Part shown: in pieces, positions 23,860-34,727 of the stretch
How positions within the stretch are numbered: the stretch's first letter is position 1
Layout of the letters: every line of letters begins with the position of its first letter
Made by a program: the position numbers and the translations under genes
Assembly: GCF_001941845.1 (NCBI RefSeq)
Contig: NZ_CP018870.1
Location: forward strand, 868,001 to 932,000
Reading direction: 5' to 3'
Origin: Streptomyces sp. TN58
Lineage (GTDB): Bacteria; Actinomycetota; Actinomycetes; Streptomycetales; Streptomycetaceae
DNA length: 64,000 nucleotides
The notes under the pieces: generated by a model
Database searches by the model: none
What the model was told of the DNA's origin: nothing
What the model saw: only the letters and a program-made list of their open reading frames with translations

Positions 23860-25686
23860 CTACGCCCCTTCGGCGGCGCCGGCCGCACCGGTGGCGGCTC
23901 CGCCCCGCTCGGCTGCGAGCCGGTCGATCTCGGCGGCGACGTCGGCGACCGTCGGCCGGGCCAGCAGCGCACCGAGGCCGACGCGCAGTCCGGTGGCCCG
24001 GCGCAGCTCGGACACGGCGCGGGCGGCGGCCAGGGAGTGGCCGCCCAGCTCGAAGAAGTCGGCCTCGGGGCCGGGGACCTCGGTGGCGAGCACGTCGGCC
24101 CAGACGGTCATCACGGTGCGCTCGCTGGGGCTGGCGCCGGCGGCCGTGTCCGGTCCGTCTCCGTGCTCCGGCTCGGCCAGGGCCCGGGCCAGTGCCGCGC
24201 GGTCGGCCTTGCCGGTGGTCAGGGTCGGGATCCGGTCCAGCACCCGTACCGTGCCGGGTACGGCGGCCTCGGGCAGCTGCTTGCGGCAGCGCTCCACGAC
24301 GCGGGTGGCGAGCCCGGCCGGGTCGGCGGCGCCGGGGGCCGCGACGACGGCGAGGCCGAGGCTCTGGCCCGAGGCCAGCGGGCAGCAGGCGGCGGCGACG
24401 ACCTCGGGCAGTTCGGCGGCGATGCGCTCCACCTCGCCGAGCTCGATGCGGTGGCCGCGGATCTTGACCTGGTCGTCCCGGCGGCCCCGGTACTCCAGTT
24501 CGCCGCTGTCGCGGCGCACCACGACGTCGCCGGTGCGGTACATGCGAGTGCCGCCGCCCTGGAAGGGGTCGGGCAGGAACCGGCTGGCGGTGAGCCCGGG
24601 GCGGCCCCGGTAGCCGCGGGCGACGGCGGGTCCGCCGAGGTAGAGCTCGCCCTCCGCGCCCGCGGCCACCGGCCGCAGCTCCTCGTCCAGCACGTACGCC
24701 CGGTAGCCGGGCAGCGGTCGTCCGATGGCGGTCACGTCGTCCCCTCGTCGGCTGTCGGCCCAGGTGGCGGCGATGGTCACCTCCGTGGGCCCGTACACGT
24801 TGAGCAGCCGCCGGCCGTGGGCGAACCGCTCGGCCAGTGCGGCCGGGCAGGCCTCCCCGGCGACGACGACGACCTCGGCGGAGTCGAGGCCCGCGCCGTG
24901 GGCGGCGAGCAGCGACGGTGTGAGGGAGACCGTGCGCAGTCCGGCGGGCAGCGGTTCGCGGCCCTCCGCGGCGGCCTGGCGCAGACCGTCGAGGGAGAGG
25001 TCGGTGAGGGCCACTCCCTGCCCGTGCACGAGGTAGAGCAGGGTGCACCAGAGCCAGCCGTCGAAGGCGGGCGAGACGGCGTTGAGTCCGAGTCCGCCGG
25101 CGGGCAGGCCGAGGCCCTGGAGGGCGGTGACGAAGGTGTCCAGGCCGCGGTAGGTGACCTCGACGCCCTTGGGGCGGCCGGTGGTTCCCGAGGTGTAGAT
25201 GAGGTAGGCGCAGCCGTCGGGGGCGGGCGGGGACACGGCGAGCGCCCCGGGGGCGCCGCGGCGGACCTCGCGGGGGGTCAGGAGGCCGATGCCGCCCGTC
25301 TCCAGGCCGGCGGGCACCGTGGTGGCGACGAGTACGGCCGCGCCGGCGTCGCGCAGTATCCCGCCGAGGCGTTCGACGGGATGCCCCGGGTCCAGCGGTA
25401 CGGCGGTCCCGCCCAGGCTCCAGACGGCGAGCAGGGCGGGCACACTCTCCCGGGAGCGGCCCAGCAGCAGCCCGACGGGGGTGTCCGGGCCGACTCCGGC
25501 GCGGGTGAGGGCGGCGGCGTAGCGGGCGGTGCGGGCGGTCAGCGCCGCATAGGTGAGGTTGCCGTCCGCGGCCTTCACCGCGGTCTCGTCGGGCTGTTCG
25601 CGGGTCCACCGTTCCAGGCGGGCGAACAGCGGCGGGAGCGCGCCCGGGGCGCTCGCCCCGGCCGCCCCGGCATGGGGCTCGGTCAT
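23860..25686 (-). CDS. Free-standing NRPS A-PCP didomain
   Basis: A 608-residue protein starting at the ATG that overlaps the aldehyde dehydrogenase stop (ATGA); the much longer upstream frame is rejected because it runs through that gene. The A domain (about 20-520) has YLIYTSGTTGRPKG, NVYGPTEVTIA and YRTGDVVVRR. Asp209 in AFDGWLW sits at the amino-binding position. The hand-read code is near DGWLVAVIAK, which I cannot assign; an aromatic amino acid such as tryptophan or chlorotryptophan is possible from context. The PCP has FFELGGHSL (Ser551). With the TE, MbtH and P450 that follow, this is the classic arrangement for in-trans beta-hydroxylation. Confidence 0.9.
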   Translation of the reverse strand: MTEPHAGAAGASAPGALPPLFARLERWTREQPDETAVKAADGNLTYAALTARTARYAAALTRAGVGPDTPVGLLLGRSRESVPALLAVWSLGGTAVPLDPGHPVERLGGILRDAGAAVLVATTVPAGLETGGIGLLTPREVRRGAPGALAVSPPAPDGCAYLIYTSGTTGRPKGVEVTYRGLDTFVTALQGLGLPAGGLGLNAVSPAFDGWLWCTLLYLVHGQGVALTDLSLDGLRQAAAEGREPLPAGLRTVSLTPSLLAAHGAGLDSAEVVVVAGEACPAALAERFAHGRRLLNVYGPTEVTIAATWADSRRGDDVTAIGRPLPGYRAYVLDEELRPVAAGAEGELYLGGPAVARGYRGRPGLTASRFLPDPFQGGGTRMYRTGDVVVRRDSGELEYRGRRDDQVKIRGHRIELGEVERIAAELPEVVAAACCPLASGQSLGLAVVAAPGAADPAGLATRVVERCRKQLPEAAVPGTVRVLDRIPTLTTGKADRAALARALAEPEHGDGPDTAAGASPSERTVMTVWADVLATEVPGPEADFFELGGHSLAAARAVSELRRATGLRVGLGALLARPTVADVAAEIDRLAAERGGAATGAAGAAEGA

Positions 25687-27266
25687 CCGTCGTTCCTCTC
25701 GGTGTCCGCGGGGCGGGCGGCCTCGGTGGCCCGCAGCCGCGGGCCGACCACCTGGCCCCCCGCGCCCTGCGGGAGCTGCATCGACTTGGTCTCCAGGAAG
25801 GCCTCCAGTCCGGCCGTGCCGCACTCGCGTCCGATCCCGGACTGCTTGAACCCGCCGAACGGGGCGGCCGGGTTGAACTGGCCGCCGTTCACGTCGACCA
25901 GGCCGGAGCGGAATCGGCGGGCCACCCGCTCGGCGCGGGCGTCGTCGCCGGACCAGACCGCGCCGTGCAGTCCGTAGCGGGTGCCGTTGACGATGCCGAC
26001 CGCCTGCTCCTCGCCGTCGTAGGGGATGACGGACAGCACCGGTCCGAAGATCTCCTCCTGGGCGATCGTGGTGTGCGGGTCGACGTCGGCGAAGACCGTC
26101 GGCTGGACGTAGTAGCCGGTGTCCAGGCCGGCGGGCCGGTCGGGGCCGCCGCGGACCAGGCGGGCTCCGCCCTCCTCGGCGCCGCGGCGGATGTAGCCGG
26201 TGACGCGGGCGTGGGCGGCCGCGGACACCAGCGGGCCGAGGTCGGTGGCCGGATCGCGCGGGTCGCCGGTGGTGTAGCCGTCCATGGCCCGGCAGGCGAG
26301 CTCCACGGCCTCGTCCTGCCGGTCCCGGGGCACCAGCAGCCGGCTCCACTGAAGGCAGGTCTGGCCGGTGTTGAAGAGCATCTGGTCGACGGTGGCGGCC
26401 ACGGCCGCGGCCAGGTCGGCGTCGTCGAGGACGAGGCTGGCGTTCTTGCCGCCGAGTTCGAGGTGGACGCGTTTGACACGGTCGGCGCCGAGCGCGGAGA
26501 CCTGGCGGCCGGCCCGGGTGGAGCCGGTCAGGGAGACCACGTCGACCAGCGGGTGGGTGACCAGGGCCGTGCCGACGGTGTCGCCGGTGCCGACGACCAT
26601 GTTGAAGACGCCGGGCGGCAGGTCCGCCTCGGCGATGGCCTCGGCGAGCAGCCGGGCGTGCAGCGGGGTGATCTCGCTCGGCTTGTGCACGACGGTGCAG
26701 CCCGCCGCCAGCGCCGGGAGGATCTTCTGCACGGTGAGCAGCAGGGGGGTGTTCCACGGGGTGATGCAGGCGGCGACCCCGGCGGCCTCGCGTACGACGA
26801 GCGAGTGGCCCACCCGCTCCTCGAAGGCGTGGGAGGCGGCTGTCTCGACGCAGTGCGCGGCCATGCCGAGGGACAGCCCGACGTGCGTGTGGCGGGCCAT
26901 CCGGGCGGGCGCCCCGACCTCGGCGGTGATGACCTCCGCGAAGCGGTCGGCCCGTGCCTCCATGGCCTCGACGACCCTGCGCAGCAGGGCGGTCCGCTCA
27001 CGCAGCGGGGTGGCGGCCCAGCCTTCGAAGGCCCCGGCGGCGGCGCGCGCCGCGAGGTCGGCGTCCCGGGCGGTGCCGGCCGGGACGGTGGCCAGGGCGC
27101 GCTCGGTGGCGGGGTCGGTCACGACGAGGCGGCCGTCGGCTTCGGAGGCGACCCAGGCGCCGCCGATCCACTGGTCGGTGTAACGGGGCGGCAGCGGGCC
27201 CGCGTTCGGCTCGTCGCCGGGCGGTCTGGAGTCCTGCGGCACGGTCGGCACGGTCAGCACGGTCAC
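25683..27266 (-). CDS. NAD(P)-dependent aldehyde dehydrogenase
   Basis: A 527-residue ALDH-fold protein starting at a GTG behind GAGGAA. Motifs in order are ITPWNTPLLLTVQKILPAL, VVHKPSEITP, SLTGSTRAGRQV, the catalytic Glu in HLELGGKNA, the catalytic Cys in FNTGQTCLQWSR and EEIFGPVLSVIPY. It is the first enzyme gene after the SARP regulator and overlaps the A-PCP start. The substrate is unknown; it would oxidise an aldehyde precursor or intermediate to an acid. It might generate the unusual acid loaded by the A domain that lacks Asp235, which is speculation. Confidence 0.85.
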   Translation of the reverse strand: MTVLTVPTVPQDSRPPGDEPNAGPLPPRYTDQWIGGAWVASEADGRLVVTDPATERALATVPAGTARDADLAARAAAGAFEGWAATPLRERTALLRRVVEAMEARADRFAEVITAEVGAPARMARHTHVGLSLGMAAHCVETAASHAFEERVGHSLVVREAAGVAACITPWNTPLLLTVQKILPALAAGCTVVHKPSEITPLHARLLAEAIAEADLPPGVFNMVVGTGDTVGTALVTHPLVDVVSLTGSTRAGRQVSALGADRVKRVHLELGGKNASLVLDDADLAAAVAATVDQMLFNTGQTCLQWSRLLVPRDRQDEAVELACRAMDGYTTGDPRDPATDLGPLVSAAAHARVTGYIRRGAEEGGARLVRGGPDRPAGLDTGYYVQPTVFADVDPHTTIAQEEIFGPVLSVIPYDGEEQAVGIVNGTRYGLHGAVWSGDDARAERVARRFRSGLVDVNGGQFNPAAPFGGFKQSGIGRECGTAGLEAFLETKSMQLPQGAGGQVVGPRLRATEAARPADTERNDG

Positions 27267-27321
27267 GGTGGGTTCCTCACTCGGTCGCGGAAATCACGGG
27301 CTCGCTGAACAGCGGTGTCGG

Positions 27322-28326
27322 TCACGCGGTCGCGGGGTCGGCGGTGCGGGCCAGGACGGCCGGGGCCCTGTTGTCGGGCCTGGCCCTGCGGACGGGCCGG
27401 GACAGGGCCGGGCCGCGGACCTCCGCGCTCCACGGCGGTGTCCCGGGCTGGCGCCCGGCGGGCCGCAGCGCGCGGACCGTGGCGGGGGCGCCGCCGACGG
27501 AGGCCGGGGCGGACGCCGCCACGGGAGCGGCGCCGCGGGCCGCGGACGGGATCAGGGCGCGCAGCAGCCGCTGGGTCTCGGGGCCGGGCGCCACGGCCAG
27601 TTCGTCGCGCATCCGACGGGCGCACAGCTCGTACCAGCGGCGTACGCAGGCCAGTTCGCCGCGTCGGCCGTGCGCGGCCATCAGCGCGCGGTAGGTCTCC
27701 TCGTGGTGGCGGTCGATCTCCAGCGTGCGCTTGCAGAGCTCGATCAGCTCCACGAAGTCCTCGCGGTCCTCGGCGTCGGCGCGCAGCACGCCCAGGGCGC
27801 GCAGGGCCAGCGCCCTGAGGTATTCGCGCTGTTCGACGACCCAGTCGGCGCTCTCGCCGCGCAGGAACTCGCCGCCGTACAGGGCGATCGCCGCCCGCAG
27901 CCTGGTCCTGGCCAGGGCGGTGTCGCCCGCGGTGGCGGCCCGCAGGCCGGCGTGCACGAGCTCCTGGAAGCGGTCCAGGTCGCTCCACAGACCGGTGACG
28001 TTGAGGACGTATCCGAAGTCGCGGTAGACCAGCTGGATCCCGGAGTCGCCGGGGCGGTCTGGGTGGGCGTCCAGCACCCGGCGCAGCGCGTGGGCGGCGA
28101 CCTTGAGGGAGCTGCCCGAGGTGCTGTCGGTGCCGGGCCACAGGGAGGCGTAGAGCCGGTCGCGGGTGAGCATCTGGCCGCGGTGGAGCACCAGGTACTG
28201 GAAGAGGCCGCGGGCCTTGCCGGCCCGCCAGCGCCGTACGGGTGTGCCGTTCACGGTCAGCTCGAAATCGCCCAGGAAGCGGACGCGTACCGCCGGCCCC
28301 GCTGTCTCGGTCGCTGCGGTGGTCAT
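27322..28326 (-). CDS. SARP-family pathway activator
   Basis: A 334-residue regulator with the SARP/AfsR architecture. The N-terminal OmpR-type winged helix (VRVRFLGDFELTVNG, GKARGLFQYLVLHRGQMLTRDRL, LKVAAHALRRVL) is followed by a bacterial transcriptional activator domain (DLDRFQELV to RRMRDELAVAPG). The last 80 residues are a low-complexity tail. SARPs activate antibiotic clusters by binding heptamer direct repeats spaced by about 11 bases near the -35 region. Such repeats are present just upstream in the divergent spacer. The gene is 55 bases ahead of the aldehyde dehydrogenase and probably heads the biosynthetic operon, giving autoregulation. Confidence 0.9.
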   Translation of the reverse strand: MTTAATETAGPAVRVRFLGDFELTVNGTPVRRWRAGKARGLFQYLVLHRGQMLTRDRLYASLWPGTDSTSGSSLKVAAHALRRVLDAHPDRPGDSGIQLVYRDFGYVLNVTGLWSDLDRFQELVHAGLRAATAGDTALARTRLRAAIALYGGEFLRGESADWVVEQREYLRALALRALGVLRADAEDREDFVELIELCKRTLEIDRHHEETYRALMAAHGRRGELACVRRWYELCARRMRDELAVAPGPETQRLLRALIPSAARGAAPVAASAPASVGGAPATVRALRPAGRQPGTPPWSAEVRGPALSRPVRRARPDNRAPAVLARTADPATA

Positions 28327-28385
28327 CGCGTCCTCCCGGTGCTCGTCCGCCTGCCGCTGTGCCTGCGAGACGAGTGTGTTCGGGG

Positions 28386-30104
<1,719 letters not shown>

Positions 30105-30118
30105 GGCCCTCCGCGTCC

Positions 30119-30158
30119 GCGGCCCGGCAGCACGGCTCTTGGCCGGCTGCCGGGCCGC
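30119..30158 (+). terminator. Intergenic hairpin between halogenase and flavin reductase (attenuator or terminator)
   Basis: A perfect inverted repeat with 13-base arms GCGGCCCGGCAGC and GCTGCCGGGCCGC and a 14-base loop starts 15 bases after the halogenase stop. There is no T-run. It could partly terminate transcription or stabilise the halogenase mRNA while lowering expression of the reductase and antiporter. Confidence 0.6.
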
Positions 30159-30188
30159 TGTCGCTTCCAGCCACCTCAGGAGTCAGAC

Positions 30189-30809
30189 ATGCCCCACCGC
30201 TCCGCGCCCCACCCCGCCGCGCCGGACGAGTCGGCAAGAGACCGCCGCGCGGACCTCCGGCCCTTCATGGCCGCCTTCCCCACCGGGGTGTCCATCGTCA
30301 CCACCCTGGACTCGGACACCGTCCCCCATGGACTGACCTGCAGTTCCGTCGCGAGCGTCGCACTCGAACCGCCGACCGTGCTGGTGTGCGTACGGTCGGC
30401 GAGCCCGACCCTCGCCGTGGTGCTCCGGCAGGGCGCGTTCGCCCTCAACCTGCTGCACGAGCGGGCCCGCGGCGCCTCCGACCTGTTCGCCTCGGGCGCG
30501 CCCGACCGCTTCGAGCGGATCGAGTGGCGGCTGCCGCTGGGAGCGGGCGGGCCGCACCTGACCGCCGACGCGCACGCCGTGGCGGACTGCGCCGTGGTGC
30601 GGACCATCGGGTTCGGGGACCACACGGCCGTCTTCGCCGAGGTCCGCCGGGTGACCGTACGGGAGGATCCGCAGCCCCTGCTGTACGGTCTGCGCCGCTA
30701 CGCCCAGTGGTCGCAGGCGGCCTCGATACCGCCGCCGGCCGCCCTCCTCGACCCGGCCGCCGCGCTGAGCCCCGGCGCGGCCGAGGGAGGCACCCGTGTC
30801 GTCGGCTGA
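30189..30809 (+). CDS. Flavin reductase (halogenase partner)
   Basis: A 206-residue protein of the FMN-binding flavin reductase family. RPFMAAFPTGVSIVTT, HGLTCSSVASVALEPPTVLVCV, GAFALNLLHERA and VFAEVRRVTV follow the RebF/PrnF-type pattern. It reduces FAD with NAD(P)H to supply FADH2 to the halogenase. It begins seven bases after AGGAG. A proline/alanine-rich tail of about 35 residues follows the core. Its 3' end overlaps the antiporter start by 14 bases. Confidence 0.88.
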   Translation: MPHRSAPHPAAPDESARDRRADLRPFMAAFPTGVSIVTTLDSDTVPHGLTCSSVASVALEPPTVLVCVRSASPTLAVVLRQGAFALNLLHERARGASDLFASGAPDRFERIEWRLPLGAGGPHLTADAHAVADCAVVRTIGFGDHTAVFAEVRRVTVREDPQPLLYGLRRYAQWSQAASIPPPAALLDPAAALSPGAAEGGTRVVG

Positions 30810-32073
30810 TCCGCTGCCCGCCCTGCTGGTCGCCGTTCCGGCGGTGATCCTCGCCTGCCAGGCGGGAGCCGCGGTCTGCCGCCGGTTCGGCCAGCCCCCG
30901 GTGGTGGGCGAGATAGCCACCGGCATCCTGCTGGGCCCGTCCCTGCTGGGCTGGATCTGGCCACAGGCCCAGCACGCGCTGTTCCCCGCGTCCGTCCTGC
31001 CCTACACCTCGGTGCTCGGCCAACTCGGTCTGCTCGCCTTCATGTTCCTGGTCGGCCTGGAACTCGACCTGAAGAACCTGCGCGGTCACACCAGGGTCGC
31101 GGTCGCCGTCAGCCAGGCGGGCATGCTGCTGCCGCTCGCCCTGGGCGCGCTCCTCGCGCTGGCGATGTACGGCGTTTTCGCCCCGGACGGCGTGGAGCGG
31201 ATGCCGTTCGCCCTGTTCATGGCCGTCGCGATGAGCGTCACGGCCTTCCCCGTGATGGCCCGGATACTCATCGACCGCGGCCTGTACGGAACCCCGCTCG
31301 GGGCGCTCGCGATGGCCTGCGCGGCCGTGGACGACGTGGTCGCGTGGTGCCTGCTGGCACTCGTGGTGGCCCTCTCCTCCGCCGGATCCCCGATGGAGGC
31401 GGCCGCCACGGCCGGCCTGGCCGCGGCCTTCACGCTGTTCATGCTGTACGCGGTACGGCCGCTACTGGCCCGCTGGGCGGGCCGCGCCGACCGCGCCGGG
31501 GAGGCGATGGTCCTGGTGGCGCTCTTCAGCGGGCTGAGCGTGTCCGCGCTGGCCACCGACCGGATCGGCGTGCACGCGCTCTTCGGCGCGTTCCTGTTCG
31601 GGGTGGTCACCCCGCGCACCGGGGGACGCATAGAGGTGTCGGCGGCCCGGCTGCGCGCCTTCGCGGTGCCCGTGCTGCTGCCGCTGTTCTTCGTGCACAC
31701 GGGACTGCGCACCGACATCGGGGGCCTGACCGCCTCGCCCGAGCTGTGGCTCTGGACGGCCGCGGTGCTGGCGGTCGCCTTCCTCGGCAAGTGGGGCGGC
31801 GCGGCGGGCGCGGCCCGCATCTGCGGAAGACCCTGGCGGGAGGCCCTGTCGATCGGCGCTCTGATGAACTGCCGGGGGCTGACCGAGCTGGTGGTGCTCA
31901 ACGTGGGACTGGAACTGGGTGTCATCGGGCCACAGTTGTTCACCATGCTCGTGCTGATGGCGCTGGTGACGACGGCGATCACCAGCCCGGCGCTGACCCG
32001 GCTGCGCGCCGAGGAGGTGATCCCGCCCGACCGGGCGCCGTGCCCACCGCGGAGCGCGCTCTCCCGCCCCTGA
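30796..32073 (+). CDS. Cation/proton antiporter (CPA2 family), possible cluster transporter
   Basis: A 425-residue polytopic membrane protein starting at a GTG behind GGGAGG, overlapping the reductase gene. FGQPPVVGEIATGILLGPSLLG and FLVGLELDLKNLRGH are hallmark CPA2/Kef-type sequences, and about 12-13 hydrophobic segments are present. In the rebeccamycin cluster an antiporter-like gene (rebU) accompanies the halogenase, so a role in product efflux or ion balance is plausible. Its coupling to the halogenase and reductase argues it belongs to the cluster. Confidence 0.86.
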   Translation: MSSADPLPALLVAVPAVILACQAGAAVCRRFGQPPVVGEIATGILLGPSLLGWIWPQAQHALFPASVLPYTSVLGQLGLLAFMFLVGLELDLKNLRGHTRVAVAVSQAGMLLPLALGALLALAMYGVFAPDGVERMPFALFMAVAMSVTAFPVMARILIDRGLYGTPLGALAMACAAVDDVVAWCLLALVVALSSAGSPMEAAATAGLAAAFTLFMLYAVRPLLARWAGRADRAGEAMVLVALFSGLSVSALATDRIGVHALFGAFLFGVVTPRTGGRIEVSAARLRAFAVPVLLPLFFVHTGLRTDIGGLTASPELWLWTAAVLAVAFLGKWGGAAGAARICGRPWREALSIGALMNCRGLTELVVLNVGLELGVIGPQLFTMLVLMALVTTAITSPALTRLRAEEVIPPDRAPCPPRSALSRP

Positions 32074-32083
32074 CGACCGGCCC

Positions 32084-32126
32084 CGGCCGGCGGGTGCCTG
32101 ACGGCTGTTCAGGCGCCCGCCGGCCG
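32084..32126. terminator. Bidirectional hairpin at the right edge of the cluster
   Basis: An 18-base stem (CGGCCGGCGGGTGCCTGA paired with TCAGGCGCCCGCCGGCCG, one T/G mismatch that can pair in RNA) with a seven-base loop lies between the convergent antiporter and GNAT genes and includes the GNAT stop codon. Confidence 0.75.
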
Positions 32127-32636
32127 CTGCCTTTCCTCCGCGGGGTCCCGTACCTCCGTCAGGTCCCGTACGTAGCGCACGGCGGGGCGGCCGTCCAGTA
32201 CGGTCTCGCCGACCGGCCGGAACCCGGTGCGCTGCAGGACCGTGCGCGATCCGGTGTTGTCGGCGGTCGCGGCGGCGCGCAGGGACCGCAGCCCGTACGT
32301 GTGCGCGGCAAGCACCAGGACCTGCCGGACGGCGCTGGTGGCCAGTCCCCGGCCGGCCGCCTGCTGCGCGACGCGGAAGCCCAGCTCGGCGGAGCCGTCC
32401 GCGACGTCGATCAGGTTGACCCGGCCCAGCACCTCCCCGTCCCCTCCGATGATCAGGTGCAGGTGGTCACGGCCGGCCGCCTGTCCGGCGAGGAGTGCGC
32501 CGTGGCGGGCGTCGAAGTCGGCGAAGTAGGCGTCTCCGCGGTCGGGCACCGACTGCGCGAAGTAGGCGCGGTTGGCGCGCTCGAACGCGAGCAGGGCCGG
32601 GGCGTGTTCGGCTCGGAGCCGCTGGATTTCCGTCAT
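32109..32636 (-). CDS. GNAT family N-acetyltransferase (RimJ/RimL-like)
   Basis: A 175-residue acetyltransferase. EVLGRVNLIDVADGSAELGFR, RVAQQAAGRGLATSAVRQVL (acetyl-CoA-binding loop), ATADNTGSRTVLQRTGFRPVGE and a short C-terminal tail match the RimJ/RimL-like group, whose members acetylate ribosomal protein N termini or small molecules. It sits just outside the cluster terminator, so it is probably a flanking gene. Acetylation-based resistance is possible but has no specific support. Confidence 0.85.
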   Translation of the reverse strand: MTEIQRLRAEHAPALLAFERANRAYFAQSVPDRGDAYFADFDARHGALLAGQAAGRDHLHLIIGGDGEVLGRVNLIDVADGSAELGFRVAQQAAGRGLATSAVRQVLVLAAHTYGLRSLRAAATADNTGSRTVLQRTGFRPVGETVLDGRPAVRYVRDLTEVRDPAEERQRPAGA

Positions 32637-32675
32637 CGGGGCATCGTAGGCAGGCGGGCCGCCGTCGTGCCGTCT

Positions 32676-33104
32676 TCACCGCGGCGGCGCGCTCTCGGTC
32701 GGCACGCACAACACGGGGACCGGCGAGAGGTGCAGGAGCTTGTGCGGGGTGGAGCCGAGCAGGGCGCCGCGCATCGGGCTGTCACCCCAGCTGCCGACGA
32801 TGATGACCCGGGCGGCGTGGCGGCGGGCGGCGTCGAGCAGGGCCTGGGCGGGCTTCTCGTCGACGACTTCGACCGTGGAGGGGACCCCGGCGGCGTCGGC
32901 CTCCTCGACGGCGTGGGCCAGCGCGCTGCGCCCCGCCTGGCGGACGGCTTCGCGGTGGGCCCGGTACTCCTCGCCGGTGCTGCCCGGGGCGGCGGCTCCG
33001 TAGACGAGGACGAGCGGCTCGCCGAAGGCGGTGGCCACCTCCAGCGCCACCTGCAGGGCCCGTTCCGCGCCGGGCGACTCGTCGTATCCAAGAACCACGG
33101 ACAT
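32676..33104 (-). CDS. Universal stress protein (UspA family)
   Basis: A 142-residue single-domain Usp starting VVLGYDESPGAERAL. The ATP-binding motif G-2x-G-9x-G(S/T) is present as GSWGDSPMRGALLGST, followed by HKLLHLSPVPVLCVP. Such proteins bind ATP and respond to stress. It lies 16 bases after the amino acid permease gene on the same strand and is probably co-transcribed; Usp genes often pair with APC permeases. Confidence 0.9.
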   Translation of the reverse strand: MSVVLGYDESPGAERALQVALEVATAFGEPLVLVYGAAAPGSTGEEYRAHREAVRQAGRSALAHAVEEADAAGVPSTVEVVDEKPAQALLDAARRHAARVIIVGSWGDSPMRGALLGSTPHKLLHLSPVPVLCVPTESAPPR

Positions 33105-33120
33105 CGGGTGCTCCTGCTCC

Positions 33121-34629
33121 TCAGCGCTTGCGGGTGTGGACGAGGGCCGGGTCGACCACCGTGCGGCGCTCCTGCCAGAACCTGCCGTCGCGTACCCGCC
33201 AGAAGCACATGACGAGCACGCCGGCGAGGGCGATGGCGATCCCGATGACCAGCGGCGGGCCGAGACCGAGCCAGGAGACGCCGCTCGCCGAGTTCTCCGG
33301 GTCCGCCATGTCGCCGATCGACTCGACCAGCAGCCAGAACAGCAGGCCGGCGCCGACGACCGGGCCGACGCCGATGAGCAGGAGGTTGCGCGGGCCCTCC
33401 AGCAGGTGGCGGCGGTAGTAGACGGCGCAGGCGAGGCCTGTGAGCGCGTAGTAGAAGGCGATGAGCAGGGACAGCGCGGTGAGCGAGTCCAGGAGCGCGT
33501 TCTCGCTGATCTGGTTGACGATCAGGTACCAGCCGATGGCGATGCCGGCCACCCACCACGTGCTCACGTCCGGGGTCCTGAACCGCGGGTGGATGTGGGC
33601 GAGGTGCGGCGGCAGGGCGTGCCGGCGGGCCATGGACAGGGCGGTGCGGGAGGCGGGGATGATCGTGGTCTGCGTGGAGGCGAGGGCGGAGGTGCAGACG
33701 GCGAGGAGCACCGTCCAGTCCCAGCCGCCCATGACCTCGTGGGCGAGGACGGCGAAGACGGCCTCCTCCTCGGCCGCGTTCTCGGCGAGGAAGGCGGTGC
33801 CCGCGTAGGCGACGACCGCGAAGCCCACGGACAGGTAGGTGACCAGCAGGATCACCGTGGACCAGATCCCGGCCCGGCCGGGTGCGGTCGCGGAGTTCTC
33901 GACCTCCTCGGTGAGGTTGACCGCGGACTCCCAGCCCCAGTACATGAACACGCCGAGCAGCAGTCCACCGGTGAGGGCGGCGCCGCCGGCGCCGAAGGGG
34001 TTGAGCCAGGTGAGGGACGGCTCGATCTCCTCCAGGGTGCTGGTGGCGGCGTAGACGCGGTAGATGGCGACCACCGCGAAGGCGAGCAGGAAGGCGACCT
34101 GCGCCAGGATGAGGACGTCCTGGAGGTGGGCGGACAGCTCGGTGCCGATGACGCAGATCGCGGTCATCACCAGGATGACCGCGACAGTGAGGCCCTGCCG
34201 GATCCAGGGGTTGGCGGCCCAGCCGTCCAGGCCGAGGGCGAGCAGTCCGAAGTTGACGGCGACGTCGGCGAGCGAGCCGATGACCAGTACGCCCGTCATG
34301 GCGATGGCCCAGCCGCCGAGCCAGCCCGCCCAGGGGCCCATGGCCCGGGTGACCCAGGAGAAGGTGGTGCCGCAGTCCTGGTCGACCCTGTTGAGGTAGT
34401 AGAAGGCGGCGGCGATGAGCAGCATCGGCACGAAGGAGGCCAGCATCACGCCCGGTGCGTAGATCCCGACCAGGGCCACGATCGGGCCGAGGACGGCGGC
34501 CAGGGAGTAGGCGGGCGAGGTGGAGTTCAGGCCGATGACGAGCGCGTCGAGGAATCCGATCGCGTCGGCCTTGAGCCCCGCTTCCCGGGTGGGCGTCGCG
34601 GGGCCGTCGCCCGCACCGTCATGGCTCAT
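33121..34629 (-). CDS. APC-family amino acid permease
   Basis: A 502-residue polytopic membrane protein with about 12 transmembrane segments. ALVIGLNSTSPAYSLAAVLG corresponds to the substrate-binding first helix of APC transporters, and VDQDCGTTFSWVTRAMGPWAGWLGGW to the third-helix region. An internal stretch, VNLTEEVENSATAPGRA, is typical of the yeast/bacterial APC group. It imports or exchanges amino acids or polyamines; the substrate is not evident. The universal stress gene follows within 16 bases. A 98-base spacer upstream has repeated GGGGCGGGTCA but no clear promoter. Confidence 0.87.
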   Translation of the reverse strand: MSHDGAGDGPATPTREAGLKADAIGFLDALVIGLNSTSPAYSLAAVLGPIVALVGIYAPGVMLASFVPMLLIAAAFYYLNRVDQDCGTTFSWVTRAMGPWAGWLGGWAIAMTGVLVIGSLADVAVNFGLLALGLDGWAANPWIRQGLTVAVILVMTAICVIGTELSAHLQDVLILAQVAFLLAFAVVAIYRVYAATSTLEEIEPSLTWLNPFGAGGAALTGGLLLGVFMYWGWESAVNLTEEVENSATAPGRAGIWSTVILLVTYLSVGFAVVAYAGTAFLAENAAEEEAVFAVLAHEVMGGWDWTVLLAVCTSALASTQTTIIPASRTALSMARRHALPPHLAHIHPRFRTPDVSTWWVAGIAIGWYLIVNQISENALLDSLTALSLLIAFYYALTGLACAVYYRRHLLEGPRNLLLIGVGPVVGAGLLFWLLVESIGDMADPENSASGVSWLGLGPPLVIGIAIALAGVLVMCFWRVRDGRFWQERRTVVDPALVHTRKR

Positions 34630-34727
34630 GTACGCATGTTCACGCAGGCGGTCCCGGCGCGCGAGGTGAGAGGGCTTGAGGTGAGTGCGCTCAGGCCGGG
34701 GGCCGGCCGGGACGGGTCAGGGGCGGG

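Noticed and set aside
22886..25609. 907-codon minus-strand frame ending in the MbtH sequence
   Set aside because: Only the last 59 codons, after a GGAGG site, match MbtH. The rest is a shadow of the A-PCP and thioesterase genes.
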